Assembly: GCF_014898055.3 (NCBI RefSeq)
Contig: NW_023601322.1
Location: 68,848,740 to 68,912,739, forward strand
Direction of reading: 5' to 3'
Length of the DNA: 64,000 nucleotides
Source of the DNA: Talpa occidentalis
Lineage: Eukaryota > Chordata > Mammalia > Eulipotyphla > Talpidae
Part shown: piece by piece, positions 1 through 13,332 of the stretch
How positions within the stretch are numbered: the first letter of the stretch is position 1
Layout: the number at the start of each line of letters is the position of its first letter
Position numbers and translations under genes: made by a program
Notes under the pieces: model-generated
Seen by the model: the letters and a program-made list of their open reading frames with translations, nothing else
What the model was told of the DNA's origin: nothing
Databases searched by the model: none

Positions 1-75
1 TCGAACTCATGCTGCAGAGTCTGCGGGATAGCTTTACAGTGTTGTGCTCAACCCCTTGCGCCACCAGGGAGGCCC
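1..75 (-). mobile_element. tRNA-derived SINE, head only (cut by window edge)
   Basis: Reverse-complement SINE head: B-box complement (tcgaac...), then caaccccttgcgccaccagg and gaggccc. The rest lies before the window. The spacing looks like the older subfamily (B). Confidence 0.85.
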
Positions 76-964
76 TGGGATAACTTTTTGTTTAGGTTGG
101 TTAAATAACATTTTGAGTATCTCTCACCTCTGTTCTATACCACACGTTGGAGTCCTGGGACTTCCTTTGTATGTCCTTGGATATGTCTTCCCTGACCAGC
201 AAATAGCTGACTTTAGGGGAGACAGGGCAGCAAGTTCTGAGCACACATTTTTTGTTGTTTTGTGCCAAGACTATAGAATTCCCAGGGGCTTTGTCATCAA
301 TTTCTTTGATGGTAAGCAGATAGTAAGTGCCTGACCACTTGTGTGCAGCTCAGCCCTGGGGGCGGGGGTGGGGGGGGGGAGAGAAACAATGCAGGGTCTC
401 TCAAGGAGCTTGCCAACTTATTGGATAACACTTACTATATAGTAGTAACTTGTGCCAGGCTATTGTTGGGGAGCAGAAAAGGTGGAGATGCGCTTCTGCT
501 ACTTAAAGGAAACTGCAGTATGTACGGCTGCAAGCTAGGTAGGTAAATTTAATTAGCCACACAAGTCAATAAATGATAAACATCTGATCGTATAGAGGCA
601 GGTGTTATAGAGGTTCAAGGGTGGCAGTCATGGGAGTGCTAGAAGTTCTTTGGAGAGTAATATCATTGTGAGTCAGAGTACTTAAAGCTCAGGAAGAAGA
701 TAGTAAGCTAGTTGGGCCTGAAAAAGTTGACATTTGATGAGGTAAAATGAGAAGGGTTTTCTAGAAAGGTGAAGGAGCTTGCAAAGGGATGGTGGCCATG
801 ATGAGTGTCTTAAGATGGAGACCCTTGTATAGCAGCACAGGAGCAAATCGGTGAGGGTGAAGGGATACATACTGATACCTGAGAGCTGTGGGCTTCAGAG
901 CAGAATGAGGGACATAGTTGATGGAAAGAAAACTTGCTAAATTATCTCTAATTAAATAGTGGTT

Positions 965-1735
965 GAAAAGACCTTTGTTTCTCTCAGCACCAGAGTGCCC
1001 CCAGGTTCAGTTCTTGGACCTCTGTTCTTCTCTCTATATACTTGGTGATCATCTAGTTTAATGGCTTTATACTTCTTCTATATGCTGTTGACTCCAAGGT
1101 TTTTTAAATCTCCAGCCTATACTTCTCTGAACTCCAGACCCATTTAGCCATCTGCTCACTGGATACCACTATGTGGGTATTTAATAGGTATCTCAAACTT
1201 GTCAAAACCTGAGCAACTGTAACCTTCCCCACCTCAGTTAATGCCAGCTCTATCCTTTTAGTTACTCAGGCCAAAATCCTCATAGCCATTCTCGACTCAG
1301 TTTTTTTTTTTGCCACATTCTATTTGATAGTAAATCCTAACACCTATGTCTTCAAAATATATCCCAAAAAATATATCCAGAATTTGACCACTTCTCATGA
1401 CTGCTGTGGCTACCATTATCTCTCGCCTGGGCTATTGTAGTAGGCTGCTAATGGCCTCCATCTTCCTCCTGTATTGCCTGTAGTCAGTTCTCAACACAAC
1501 AGCAAGGATCAAAAATATTCTTTGACTTTCCTTTTCATATGAAGTAACAATCAGAGTCTTTTCCATGTCCTGCAACCCTGTGTAGTGGCTCACCACTTCT
1601 TCTGTCATTTCATCTGCTAGTGGTCTCACTCTTACTCCCGCTCCACCAGTCACCTTGTCTCCTTTGTTCCCCAAACACACTGGGCCTATCACATCTTGAG
1701 ACATAGAGTGCCCTTTTCCCAGGCAGGTTTGTGGC
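965..1735 (+). repeat. L2 LINE fragment (old)
   Basis: C/T-rich sequence with phrases typical of the L2 3' region, such as accattatctctcgcctggg followed by ctattgtag, and later cttttcccaggcagg. It is heavily diverged. The stretch before it (76-960) shows nothing I recognise apart from a G-run at 360-381. Confidence 0.6.
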
Positions 1736-2209
1736 CAGCTCCCTTAGTTCTTTACTCAGACGTGACCTTCTCTTCCAGTGGCAAAAGCTGGAATGAGTAA
1801 AGCAACAAAATAAGTATTTAGAATTAGATTATAACCTGAAGTATAAGATAAATATACATGAATCTGAACTCATATAGACATGTTATTGAATGAATGGTTG
1901 AATGAATGAACGGGAGATAAAAGATAAATCTCCTTCAGAAGGTGGTTTTAATCTTTTGTGTGTGGGCTGGACTTAGTGATTCACTTCTAAAGAATGGCTT
2001 ATAGAAAGGGAAAAATAGTAACTTTTCACTGCAGAAATCTAGTGTTACCTTTGACAAAGGATAACATCACTGGCGCTGCCATGTGGTTATGAGTTACCTC
2101 TGATATGATGTGAGAACAAGGACTCTTCACCTCTGTGTATTCCTCAAAACCAATAACTCCAGTCTTATCTTTAGAAAAACATCAGACATACCCAAATTGA
2201 GAGATCCAA

Positions 2210-2590
2210 TAACTGATCAGAACTCCTCAGCTTGTCATGGTTGTGATAAATAACAAAAGAGCAAGAGGTGATCTAGACCAGAGGAGACATGGCATCTAAA
2301 TGTAATGTGGTATTCTGAATTGTTTGGTGGAACAGAAAGAGGATATTAATGGAAAAACTGGTGAAACGTGAATATTCTGGAATTTAGTTAACAGTATACA
2401 AATGTTGGTTTCTTAATATTGACAAATATATCACAGTAATTTAAGATAACGTTAGGGGAACTGAAACTAGGCAAGAGATTTACAGGACTTACAGGAATTT
2501 CTGTATTATCCTGTATTATTTCTGTATTATCATTGTAAGTTTTCTGTAAATCTAAAATTACTCCAGAAACAACCAGAAAAAGGGTGACCT
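2210..2590 (+). repeat. Ancient L1 3'UTR-like fragment
   Basis: It resembles the 3'UTR that follows old L1 ORF2 elsewhere in this window (58240-58430): gtgaaacgtgaatattctgg, then a ttagttaacagtat phrase, an element like gttaggggaactg, and ttttctgtaaatctaaaatt at the end. Contains a small internal duplication of a tttctgtattatc unit (2495-2535). Confidence 0.5.
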
Positions 2591-2734
2591 TCTCAAACAA
2601 GGCCTTTTCAAGACACCATCTCAGAAAGTTTTTTCACTTGACATTTTTTTCATATTTTCCTACATTATTTTGCTCTAACACTTGTTATGTAATATTGTAC
2701 ATTTCACTTTTGTTGTTTATTATCTGATTCCAAA

Positions 2735-2870
2735 CTATACTCTAAACTCTGAGAGAATAGAGATTTTGATCTGTCTCACTCACATCTGTATCTTCAAGGC
2801 CCACAACTGTGCTTAGCTCCTTAGCAGGTGTTCAATAAACATTTGTTAGTGAATGAAAGAATGAATTTTT
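2735..2870 (+). repeat. L2 3' end fragment
   Basis: Shows the L2 terminal signature: gcttagctccttagcaggtg, ttcaataaacatttgttag, then gaatgaaagaatgaa. Possibly the continuation of the L2 at 965-1735, interrupted by the L1-like piece. The following 2875-4900 has no repeat or gene I can name, only A/T tracts and a doubled 17-mer at 4257-4291. Confidence 0.65.
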
Positions 2871-4899
2871 CTACATTACTCTTTTGTCATTTAGCAACAC
2901 AAAGGTTTTGTGTTTGGGCCTTCCTTTTCTCTTCTGAGATTTCTTGTGGTTTCCCATTTCAATGGGACAAATGACTCCTGTTGTTTCTTTTCTACTTTAA
3001 CTCTTTTGGAAATGAGAGTTATGTCAGAAGTAAATTGTGCTCTACCACTGTGCTCACCCACCAGCAGGAACGGCAGGTAGATGTCATCATTTGCTATTTT
3101 CCTGTCAGAAATGGTTTGTCCTGAGGGTGAGGGCTTATTTATGAGAGAGGCCCCTCCCACTCTCAGTGTTTAAATTCATAATCCAGGCTGGCTGGTTAAG
3201 TATGACAGATGTAGTGTATATAGATGTGAAGACAATAAAGGAAACCTGGGATTCTTTAATCTGGAAAAGTAAAACTGCTGAAGGAAAGCTCATTTAATCA
3301 CGAATATGTGTTGAACTCCTCTGTGCCAACTACTGAAAACTTAAAGGGTAAAGATAGTGGTAATATGGACTGGCCCAGCAGATCCTGGTCAGTAGAACCC
3401 GACAATAGTGCTTGACTTCAAGAGGATTACATTTAGGACAAACTGAAGAAAAAAATCTACATGGCATAGTTAACACTCTCTGATGCATAGTTAAAAGTAT
3501 GTATTTAAAAAATACCTTAGGATAATGTGTGGAGGATAGCAGTGCTACGGGCAAGGGATGGAAACAGAGCGCTGAGGATCTCCCTGGAACATCAGTCTCT
3601 TACACAACTCCATGCCTGTGCCAGAAACTGCTATGTGGATTTTATGGAGGCAGTATTGGGTGGAGAATTGTACTGTCAGCACCTTTTCAGGTGTAAGAAC
3701 TGGGGGAATGTTGGAAAAGAGACGGATCCGACTGAGCACTGGAGGATTGTGGGCAGTGCCTGTTTAGTAGCATCTGTTTTTTCCTGTGTTGGAACTTGAT
3801 TTGCCTCATAATGTATTTTAAAACCTCGATAGAACACACTTCCCAAAGAATGGAGTCACACTGATGTGAGGCCTGAATAAAGTCTTCTGGAGCAACAAAA
3901 CTGTAGGATACAGGATATTTCCCTTGTGTCTGGCACTCTCCACCTCCTGTTGTTTTCCGATTTCCCCTTGTTTTCAGCCCAAAGATGCTCTGGTTTTACT
4001 TTCTGTTTTTGGTGTGGTGCCCAACACACCTGTGGTGCGCTCTCAACAAAGACTTGTAAGCACAGGAATTGAGCCTGGGCCTGGGACTAGTTTCCTTTTG
4101 GAGACAAATAAGCAGAGCATCAGTGGAGCATCTTGCATCCCCTTCCATTTTGCCTGTCTTAAGGAAGAGGGCAAGGGTCCCCTCCCTTTGCAAGGAAAAC
4201 ATAATATCCTTTCTTAAAACTATTCAAATATCACAGTTGGGTTCAATTATCTGCAGAAATAAAAGGAAAACTTAAATAAAAGGAAAACTTACAAAGGAGA
4301 AATTTGTACCAAATAACGGGCTACTTTTTTGTTGAAATTTTTTTTCTTTTTTTTAAGGCCATGCAGTTTAAAGTCAGTTTGAGTATTCAGGAAAGAAGAA
4401 GAAAAAAGGAGGAAAGGAAAAGAAAACAAAGCACTTAAAGATGCTTGAGTGTAAATCTGAGTCTCAGTGATCCTATGCTCTTCATTAGCAATATAGCCTG
4501 CCAGTGGCCTCTCTGCCTTGACCACCTTCTTCACCTTCTACATTCCCACCCGCACTGGATGATCTGACTAGGAGAAAACTTGCCTCAAGAACCTTAACTT
4601 TTTAAGTCTCTGTTTCTGCCTACCTGCTGCTACAACTGAACTAGATGACCTGAGGTCTCCTACAAATGACTTATTCCCTTCATTGGGTCTTAGCCCTTTC
4701 TCACACCTGTAGGACTATATTGCAGATTCTAGCCATCTAACAATTTGTCACAAGGTTAGTGACTTACCTCACAGGGTGTGTTGGACAGAAGTCCAGGCAC
4801 TAGTTATGGGGTGTTCTGCTTAGGGACCCAAGGCTGAACTCATAGGGTGTCAGTCACGCTATGTTTCTGTTTGGAAGCTATGGGGAAGAGTTCACTTTT

Positions 4900-5190
4900 C
4901 TACTCATTTATATTGTTGCTAATATGCTTTTGGAATTAATTCCTAGAGGACTTTTGGCCAAAGGGTAAAATGCGATTATAATTTTATTAAATGCTGTTAA
5001 ATTCCCCTCCATATGGGTTGTATCATTTTGCATTTCCATCAACAGTAGATGTAAGTGCCCCTTTCCCTATAGTCTTACCTGCAGATATACTTTAGATAAT
5101 CTGATAAATTAACACATGGTTTCTTACTATTGTTTCATTTTATCTTTGTCATATTTCATTTTATCTTTGTCATATTTGAGCAAAGTTGAG
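4900..5190 (-). repeat. Old L1/HAL1 3' fragment, left part
   Basis: Antisense L1-like text (ggaattaattcctagaggac; cattttgcatttccatcaac). Includes an exact 21-bp tandem duplication at 5133-5153/5154-5174. It continues after the two nested SINEs. Confidence 0.55.
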
Positions 5191-5191
5191 C

Positions 5192-5463
5192 TTTTTTTTT
5201 TTTTAAGATTTATTTATCTATTTATACAAGCACTGGGCACAGTCAGAAGCGTGGAAGGGCGAGAGAATTCACCAGAGTCAGAGCGGGGAACAGAACAGGC
5301 AGACTGATGAAGAAATACACTGCTGAGGGGAACAGCAGGCAGCAGGAGAGGCCTGTCGCACCATGTGGGACCCTCGCCTGTGGCCGGGGATCAAACTGGT
5401 GCCGCAGAGGCTGCGGGCAGCCTGGCAACCCAGCGCTCAACCGCTGCGCCACCAGGGGAGGCC
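5192..5463 (-). mobile_element. tRNA-derived SINE, subfamily A
   Basis: T-tract then aagatttatttatctattta, the A-type motif gcactgggcacagtcagaag and B-box complement, ending gccaccaggggaggcc. A second SINE is inserted in its head end. Confidence 0.9.
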
Positions 5464-5465
5464 TG

Positions 5466-5744
5466 CTTTTTTTTTTTTTTTTTTTTAAAGATTTTTATTT
5501 ATTTATACAAGCACTGGGTACAGTCAGAAGCGCGGGAGGGTGAGAGAATTCACCAGAGCCAGAGTGTGGAACAGAACAGGCAGACTGACGAAATACACTG
5601 CTGAGGGGAGCAGCGGGCGGCAGGAGAGGTCTGCGCACCATGTGGGACCCTCGCCTGCGGCCGGGGATCGAATTGGCGATGTGGAGGCTGTGGGCAGCTT
5701 CGTAGCCCAGCGCTCAACTGCTGCGCCACCAGGGGAGGCTGTGA
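5466..5744 (-). mobile_element. tRNA-derived SINE, subfamily A, nested in the previous SINE
   Basis: Complete copy from the poly-T tail to the ccaggggaggct head. The 13-mer accaggggaggcc at 5451-5463, from the host SINE head, recurs at 5745-5757 and is the likely TSD. The SINE's own head contains almost the same string, so the exact edge is ambiguous. Confidence 0.9.
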
Positions 5745-5757
5745 ACCAGGGGAGGCC

Positions 5758-6420
5758 GTGAACTCCTTTTTATATGGTTAAGGTGCATTGTATTTCTTTT
5801 TCTGTGAGCAGCCTGTTCATATCTCCTGTTACTTTTTCTACCTCCTACTGGTTTTTTCTTCATTTTTAAAAGTGCTTTATATATTAGGGATATTAGCACT
5901 TTGTTTATAATAAGTAAGTCACAAATTTTTTTCCGGTTTGTCATTCTCTTACGATATTTCCAATCTATTTAAAATTTTTATAGCTTATTTTATTTTTGTA
6001 TACTTATATTGATATTTTGTTACTGCTTCTGGATTTTGAATCATAATTAGAAAAGTTATTGAATATTCCCAGGTTATAAGAAGAATTCCCCTCTGTTTTC
6101 TCTTGGTACTTATATAGTTTAAATTTTCACATTTAAATATTTGATTTGTTTGGAATTATCTTGATATGTAGCTATAAGGAATGGAATTAATTTTCTTTTT
6201 CCATATGTCTGTTAAATTATCACAACGACACTTATTAAAAAGTCTGTCTTTTCCCCACAGATTTGAGATGCTATCCTTACTGGGTACTAAATTTCCATAT
6301 GCAGTTGGGTCTATATTTGAATTTTCTTTCCTATCCCATTGCTAATTCTGTCTGCTCATGTGCCAGTTACCAAGCCGGTTTAATTTTATAGGCTTTGCAC
6401 TGTATTTTATTATCCATTAG
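5758..6420 (-). repeat. Old L1/HAL1 fragment, right part
   Basis: Continuation of antisense old LINE text: gagcagcctgttcatatctc, a phrase tcattctcttacgatatttc, tatattgatattttgttactg-like A/T-rich sequence, ending near ttattatccattagattc. Confidence 0.5.
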
Positions 6421-6449
6421 ATTCTTCTAGTTTTATTTCTATACATTTG

Positions 6450-6497
6450 TGAGAGAGAGAGAGAAAGGGAGAGAGAGGAGAGCAGAGAGAGAGAGGC
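6450..6497. repeat. (GA)n simple repeat
   Basis: Imperfect GA/GAGA tract interrupted by aaaggg and gcag. Confidence 0.9.
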
Positions 6498-6783
6498 CGG
6501 TCCCAGAAGAGAGCTAAGGACTGACTCCTGAGAAATTTCAATGCTTAATGGAAGGGTAAGCTGGCAAAAAAATCTGGAGGAAAGACTCCATAGGTACAAA
6601 GGAATCAGAGTTGTGGAATCTCAAGACAGACAGAGCAGAGTAATTTAAGCCCGAGATACTGGTCTCCTGTGTCAGGTGCTGCCATGAAGTCTCTTGACAT
6701 GAGGTATAAGAAGCATTAGTGGTTGTCACTGGGTGGGAGTAGAATGGAATGGGCTGAAGAATGATATATAACATATACAAGGA

Positions 6784-6975
6784 GGTACCGTTGACCCACA
6801 AACAATGTGGAAGTTAGGGGTGCTGACACTCCTGTGCAGCTGGAATTCCGTATGGTCTTTCGTCCATCTGTGGTTGGTTGGATTTATGAATGTGAAACCC
6901 ACAGATAGGGCAAAAACCACATATGGGTGGACTTGGGCCAGTTCAAACCCATGTTGTTCAAGGACCTGCTATATA
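6784..6975. mobile_element. Tigger-type MITE (MER2-like) fragment
   Basis: Begins with ccgttgacccacaaacaatg and ends with the approximate inverse, ttcaaacccatgttgttcaa. This matches the GTTGACCC/TTGTTCAAGG terminal inverted repeats of MER2-type TcMar-Tigger elements as I remember them. Short, probably an internally deleted copy. Confidence 0.6.
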
Positions 6976-7079
6976 TTCAAGTGTAGATAATCCTTGAGAA
7001 ATTTCTCAACATAAGGGAATGAAATGAGAAAAGGTAGTACCTAGAAGGAGTGTAGGGAGGTTTTTCTTTTCTCCATCTT

Positions 7080-7400
7080 TTTAAAAAATTGAGATGAAAT
7101 TCATGTAATATAAAGTTAACCATTTAAAAGTGAGTAGTTCAGTGACATTTAATATATATTCACAATCACCATCTCTAGTTCCAAAAACATTTCATCACCC
7201 TAAAGGGCAACCCCATACCCATTAAACAGTTACTCTCTATTTCCCCTGTTCCTAGCCTTTGGCAACCACCAAGCTCTTTTCTATCTTTATGGGTTTACCT
7301 ATTCTGAATATTTCATACAAATGGAGTCATACAATAGATGACTTTTTATGTCTGGTTTCTTTGACTTAGCACAATGTTTTCAAAGTTCATCCACCTCAAA
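7080..7400 (-). repeat. Ancient L1 3' fragment
   Basis: Antisense L1M-type text: aattgagatgaaattcatgt, cacaatcaccatctctagtt, then gagtcatacaatagatgac and ctttgacttagcacaatg. A related copy is at 38225-38775. The following 7400-8850 contains no repeat or gene I recognise with confidence. Confidence 0.65.
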
Positions 7401-9419
7401 CTAGAGACTATGTATAAATGTTAATGGTACAAGGGACAAAGGAACAGGTGGAAGATTTAGCAGATAGTAGGTAAGAGCTAAGGTTCCTGAAAAGGTAAAT
7501 TCCATCCATTTAGAAGTGAGAGAAGTTAGGGACACCCCATCTGATAACGTCTGTGTATACTATGATGTGGAAGCACAGGCCTCCTCTGAGAGTGGGGAGT
7601 CAGAACTTCCATTCCCAGAGCTTGGAGTCTGGCCACAAACAGGACTTACAGCAGATGCACAAGTTTGAAAAGTTTTTGGTAAGAATTGTAGGTTGTGTTC
7701 TCATGAAGCAAACACTGCATTGAGGCTGGAGTGTGGTATATTTATTAGGGATCAACTCTTTGAAGGAAGAGGGAGGAAGCAGAGCTTGAGAGAGAAAGAA
7801 GTCAAACCGGTGATGCTGTGGCCATCCCAGAGGGGAGTTCCTGGGATATAGTCCTTTTGATTATCCCACATTAATCCCAAATGGTTAGGGTTACTGTGCC
7901 TGGCATAATTACCTATTACATGTGTCTACAGAAGGTTATCACTTGACCAAAGTAGTTCTCTGCAGGTGAGACAGACCCTAAAGGAGCTGACACTGCAGTC
8001 AGGGTGCCTACTAACTGAAGCAAGTCTTCCCTTGGAGGGGCATCTGGACTTACCCGCCACAGAAAGCCCAGCTAGAACAGCCTGGAGACAGATTTCTTCA
8101 GGACAACTCTTTCTGTTATTGTCCAGGAAATTGTTCAGGAGACTGAACTGATGAACAGGAGCTGGGTGGGCTGGTGGACTGATACCAGCAGTTACACTCT
8201 GGTTCTTAGGTAGAATGAGCTGGCATTTGTGAGGACATGCACATGTGTTCCCATGGGGAGTGAAATCTCAACTTATTAGAAAGGCTTTATTCTCAGCCAA
8301 TCAACTTACAAGGAGTGGTTTGGATTTTGAAAATGTTCCATGTTTTTCACTTCACTATTCTTTGTTGGAGAAATGACAAAAGGAAAGGGCACCTAGTCAG
8401 CAGTCAGCAAATGTTTGCTCTACAGGTGAATGAAAGAACCATTATAGGCAGAGCAGCGGCAGGAAGCAGAGGGTCAGAATTCTGTGTCATCTTTTCAGAG
8501 GAGTCTGAGCTCTAGAGAGCTGCTTGGCAGGCTTAATAATCACTCAACATGGAGATGGTAAAGAATAGAGCAGAGGTACAGTGGTGCAGTAGGGAGGTCC
8601 CAAGTTGTGGTAGACATGGATGCCTGTTATCTCAGCTGGCGTGTAGGAAGAGAGTGGGTGCCTGGAAGTGGATGGGTGGCTGGATGTTGCTGGAGGGAGA
8701 CTCATGGGGCACAGAGGTGATAGTCTGTAACCTTTTCCTTGAAGAGGATTTCCCCATTTCCATTGTTTGAGAGCTTAGTATAGAAGGGAAGGGTTTTCTC
8801 TTTAGTCCAGTTCCTTGTGTGTCTTGAGAAACTTCAGGGTTCATATCCACTTCTGTTGCCTTCCCCTATTTCTGGCAGCTGTCTTCCATTGTCTTACATT
8901 TCCACTCACTCTTAAAATTCTCTCTTCCTCCAGGACTTAAAATTATCTGACTGTCCCCCACTCTGGTCCATCCCCTGCTCCCCAATTCCCATAAGCCTAT
9001 TGTTTCACCTCAGGGAGCCAAGTTGGTGGCCCTTCAGTCCTATCTTGGTTCTTGGAGTCTCTCAGTGTCCTTATAATCTTACTTTTCCCCACACAACATG
9101 GACCTCATGGTGCCTGTCATTTCCAAGACACTTGTTGTTGTCAGTTCCCTTGGTTCCCGCTTCTTTTTTGTCATATAGGGAAAGACATGGGACTGTTAGG
9201 ATTTAGGAGTGAAGAGATGGCTATGGGCTGGTGCTGCCTCATTGCTAGGCCTGGGAATTGGAGTTGGAAGAGAGGGGAAGGAAGAAAGTCTGTACATATA
9301 TTAATTTATTATTATTTTAATAATTCATTTATGTAGATAAATTGGCAAATTGTTTCTGCATCTGTTATTTCACTGGAGTCATTTCTTACCTCTTTCCTGA
9401 TTCCTTTTCTTCCTCCTAC

Positions 9420-10250
9420 TTTTCAGATGTAGCTGTTTATCAAGGCTTTCGTAAATAATCCATTTTCTTCTTTCTGCCTCAGAGATTTCTGCCTTCAACC
9501 CTCATTGCCATGCAGATGACTCCTAAGCCTGTGTTTCAGCCTAAGCCTCACCCCCTGATCTCCCATTTAGTATTTTCAGCTGTTTGTAATACATATCCAC
9601 CTGTTCCATTGGTGCTACACACTCATTTAAACAAAATTCATGATAATTTCATCCAGAATTCATTCTTCCTGTTTAATCGTGGTATCATCATTCTCCCTCT
9701 TACCTCACCTTGAAACTTTGGCTGCTTCTTTTCCCTTATTCTCGTCCCCTAACCCCCACCTAGTTTACCATGTCCCATCACTTGTTTTCATTCCCACTGC
9801 TCCCTCTTACTGGTATCCCTCAACTTCTTAGTGAATTATGATTCCTTGCCTAATTTCCCCAATTTTAGGTGTCTCTAACTCCAGCCACTGTCTTAAGTTA
9901 CTGCTTCAGTCTGTCTAAGCCACTGTTTTATAACATAACATGATTTTACTAGCACATTATTTTCCCAAAGAAACTGAAATACTTCCCTACTACCTAGAGA
10001 GTTAAGGGCCAACTTCCCAACCGACACTGTGAGACCCTACAACCTCTTTCTTTACCTTTTGTCTCCTACTATTATTCTATATACACTCACCTCATTTTTT
10101 GATACTAGTTGTGCCCTGGACTTTCCTTCTTCCCTGCTTGTGTTCTTGCCTTTTGTTGTGAAGCTTCTTTTCCATTTCTCTGTTGCTTCTTTGCCATGCC
10201 CCCTATCCTGCATAATTTCTACCAGTTAAAATAGTAGTGACATATCCATT
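9420..10250 (+). repeat. L2 LINE fragment (old, pyrimidine-rich)
   Basis: Long C/T-rich stretch resembling the 3' half of L2, heavily mutated (cattgccatgcagatgactc; cccaaagaaactgaaatact). The flanking 8850-9420 is also C/T-rich but I cannot assign it. Confidence 0.5.
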
Positions 10251-10354
10251 GCAGTGGGATGCTGTGAGACTTGAGAAATGAGGTAGTGTACATATGCTGA
10301 AACGGAATGATACTGAAGTCATACTGCTAGATGACAAAAGGAAATGTTGTACAA

Positions 10355-10357
<3 letters not shown>

Positions 10358-10391
<34 letters not shown>
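10358..10391. repeat. (TG)17 microsatellite
   Basis: Perfect dinucleotide run. The surrounding 10250-11520 has no gene or repeat I can name. Confidence 0.95.
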
Positions 10392-10392
<1 letters not shown>

Positions 10393-11524
10393 TTTCCATT
10401 TTGGAGAAAATCATTAGTAATAAATGCTTATGAATGTATGAGATAAAAAGTTGGAAAACCGTGCCATGTTAATGATTACTCTTGAAGAGAAGTGATGATT
10501 ATAGGAATTATAGGATGATTATATATGCTTGTAAATTTGATTTTTAAAATAGAATATATATTTCTGTAGTAATCAGAAAACATAAAACCTGAAGCAAGAA
10601 AAAGGTGGACAGAAAGTTGTCCCCAACCTTAAAGGTTCATTTGCATTTTCTTCTCTCTACTTTCTCCCAGTGGCAGGTATTCATACTCATATCCTCTCTC
10701 CCCCCAGCCTCTCACATAACTCACATGAAGTCTCATAATAATTTATGGGTTTGCCTTACATACCCCTCGTTGTAGTTGGTGCAGAAGTAGTTGGTGTCTG
10801 TTGTTTGAATCCTTGAACCCCTGTCAGCCTGACTCAGTGCCTATACTCAGTGAATACTTTATCAGTGTCTATTCAACTGGGTTGCCATACTACATTGTCT
10901 GGGAATCCTCGTCCTTAGTGTTCTTGTGGTTTGGGAGGCAGTAAAGGCTCTGATTTTTACTTAGCAGGAGCTCTTTGCCTGATGGGGCTGGTCAATTGAC
11001 CTTTAATTTATTACCAGCTTTCTGACTAGGATCCTGATGAGCATGATTGATAAAGATGTGGTTGGAAATCTAATCTGTGTTCCCACTGATCCCTAGAGGA
11101 GTCCATTCCTGCATAGCAAGGAATGGATACTAACATTTAACCTAACATTAGATAAATTCAGTTCAGTAATTGAAGTGTGCACTAGTGCCAGGCCTGCTAA
11201 GAATGGCAGGAGGAAATGATGGAAGAGTTTTTGGCTAAAGGGATTGAGCTGTTCAGCTCCTAGGGAATCAGTTATTCTACCAGCTCACCAATAGCTCTGT
11301 TGAACTTTAATGATGTCTGCTTTGCAGGTGCTTCCAGACCCCAGATCAGCATAGATTTTGGTCTTTATGTCAAAGGACGTTAAGTCAGACTTTTTTGTTT
11401 GGCCTCCATTGGCTTTTTGGGGGGTAAGCAGTAGAGTTGTTGACAGGATTTAGTTGTTTCTGAAGTGCTGTCAGGCTCAGCGTATCCTCATCCTGGGTCA
11501 GAGACAGAGAAAGTGTCAGGTGGT

Positions 11525-11805
11525 GGAAGAAGTTTTTGAAGTCAGACAGACCTGGATTGGAGACCCAGTTCTGCCACCAGTCTGTTACTTCAGGAAAGAA
11601 CCATTATAGGTCCAGGATCCAAAATAGCTGGTAATTTGATGTTTAGTGAATATTTGTTGTGTTGGACTAGTTGTATAGCCAAAGTATTCTCATCTATAAA
11701 TGGGAATACCTACCTCATAGGATTGTGGTGAAAAGGAAATAAGATATGTATAGCATTTATTCTAGTACCTAGCTCTAATAGGTAATTGGTAACTGGTAGT
11801 TTCCT
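11525..11805 (+). repeat. MIR SINE (old)
   Basis: MIR-like order: gtcagacagacctggattgg, ccagttctgccaccagtctg, then atctataaatgggaatacct, acctcataggattgtggtga and a degenerate tail. About 60-100 bases of other sequence sit in the middle. A second, poorer MIR-like piece lies at 11945-12030; the rest to 13069 is unassigned. Confidence 0.7.
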
Positions 11806-13087
11806 CTTTCCTGTCCCTATCCTCCTTAGACCCTTAAAGGTTAGAAATCATGTTAACTAGTCTGCAGTGACAATGATTTGGGTGGGGGGGTATTCTTTTT
11901 TTTAATAGGTGTGCCACCCTCCCCATCTAGGTTTATCTTCACAGCAGTGTGATACAGTGGAGAAAGCCAGGGTCTGGGGCAGGTTAATTGAGCTCTTTGT
12001 CATGTGTTTTCTTATCTGAGAAAGGTAATATTTGCCCTGTCTAGAATTTATATTGTAATCCCAATCTACTACTTTCTGAGCGGGCATTCCCCTATCCATG
12101 TTATTCCTGAGGGATGATGATGTGTCCTGTTGCTTGCCTCCTTTCCCGCTGCCTGCCTACACTCATTTTGCTCAGACTCTCTTGAATATTTGTCTTAGGA
12201 CAGAAATTTATCAGTGAACTGTGTCAGTGACACTGTATTGAGATAACAGTGGTTAATGCTGTGCTCATAGTGTGGTAGTATTTTTATAAGGCTCCCCACT
12301 AATTAAAAGGACTTCAAGTAGCTCTTAGGAAAGTGTGTGTGTGTAAAAAGTGCTTATATAGTGATTAAAATTAATTTAAACTCTTTGGGAGTGGGATTGG
12401 GGGAAACAAATATAGTAACCACCTTGACTACTTGGATTACAGCATCTAAATATTAAATGTAATTCTGAACATCTTGGCAGCCAAGAGAAAAAGAGAAATA
12501 TGAATCACGTATTTATCATCTAATAAAATAGCCAATAATTATATTGGTTGTCTGTTGAGAAAGAAACTTTTTTCTGGTACAAGTAAGAACTGATCTAAAG
12601 GCATTTTTATTATAGACATTAAACCATCTTCTGCATAATGTCTTTAAGAAGATTTTTTCAGAAATAATCTTTTTTAGTCTGTTTCTTATATAGGCCCTGA
12701 ACACAATCTGAGGGCATACAAGAAAACAGCATTCAACAAACAAAAAAAGTTTGTCTTCTAGGGGGCATATCTAGTGAGCATTTTTTGTTTTATCTAGGAA
12801 TGATATAGAATACCCTTTGTAGGCTGGAGAAAGGACCCCTTTTTTAGATTGCCTTCCTCAAGTATCTTTTCTGTCGGGTTGGCTCTAGGCAGTTACAAAA
12901 TGGGAGTCAGATTAAGGTCAAAAACTCTGACTAGGATTTGGCATAATCCAACTAGCAACCTTAGCCCACAGCTTTTTATCTGGTACAACCAGTTTGTGTT
13001 CACAGTGTATGTGTTGTGGCAATGAGAAAATGAATGGATATATGTTGACTTTTTAATAAAAGCCTAATACATTGTTTAACTATTTTC

Positions 13088-13332
13088 TTTTTTTTAAGAT
13101 GGGGTATAAGAACGGGTACAGGCCTGAGTTTTTTTGGGGTGGTGAGGGGATTCATCAGAGACAGAATAGGGAACAGAATAGGCAGATCGACTGAAATACA
13201 CTGCTGAGGAGAGCAGAGGTCTGCTGCACCATGTGAGTAGCTCCGCCGGGGATCGAACTCGTGCTGCAGTGGCTGCCATGAGCTTTGAGCTTCATGGGTT
13301 GGGTCTTAACCCCTGTGCCACCAGGAGGCCTC
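13088..13332 (-). mobile_element. tRNA-derived SINE, subfamily B
   Basis: Older, diverged copy. TSD cattgtttaactattttc (13070-13087) and cattgtttaactgttttc (13333-13350), one mismatch in 18. 13351-14420 after it shows no recognised feature. Confidence 0.92.
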
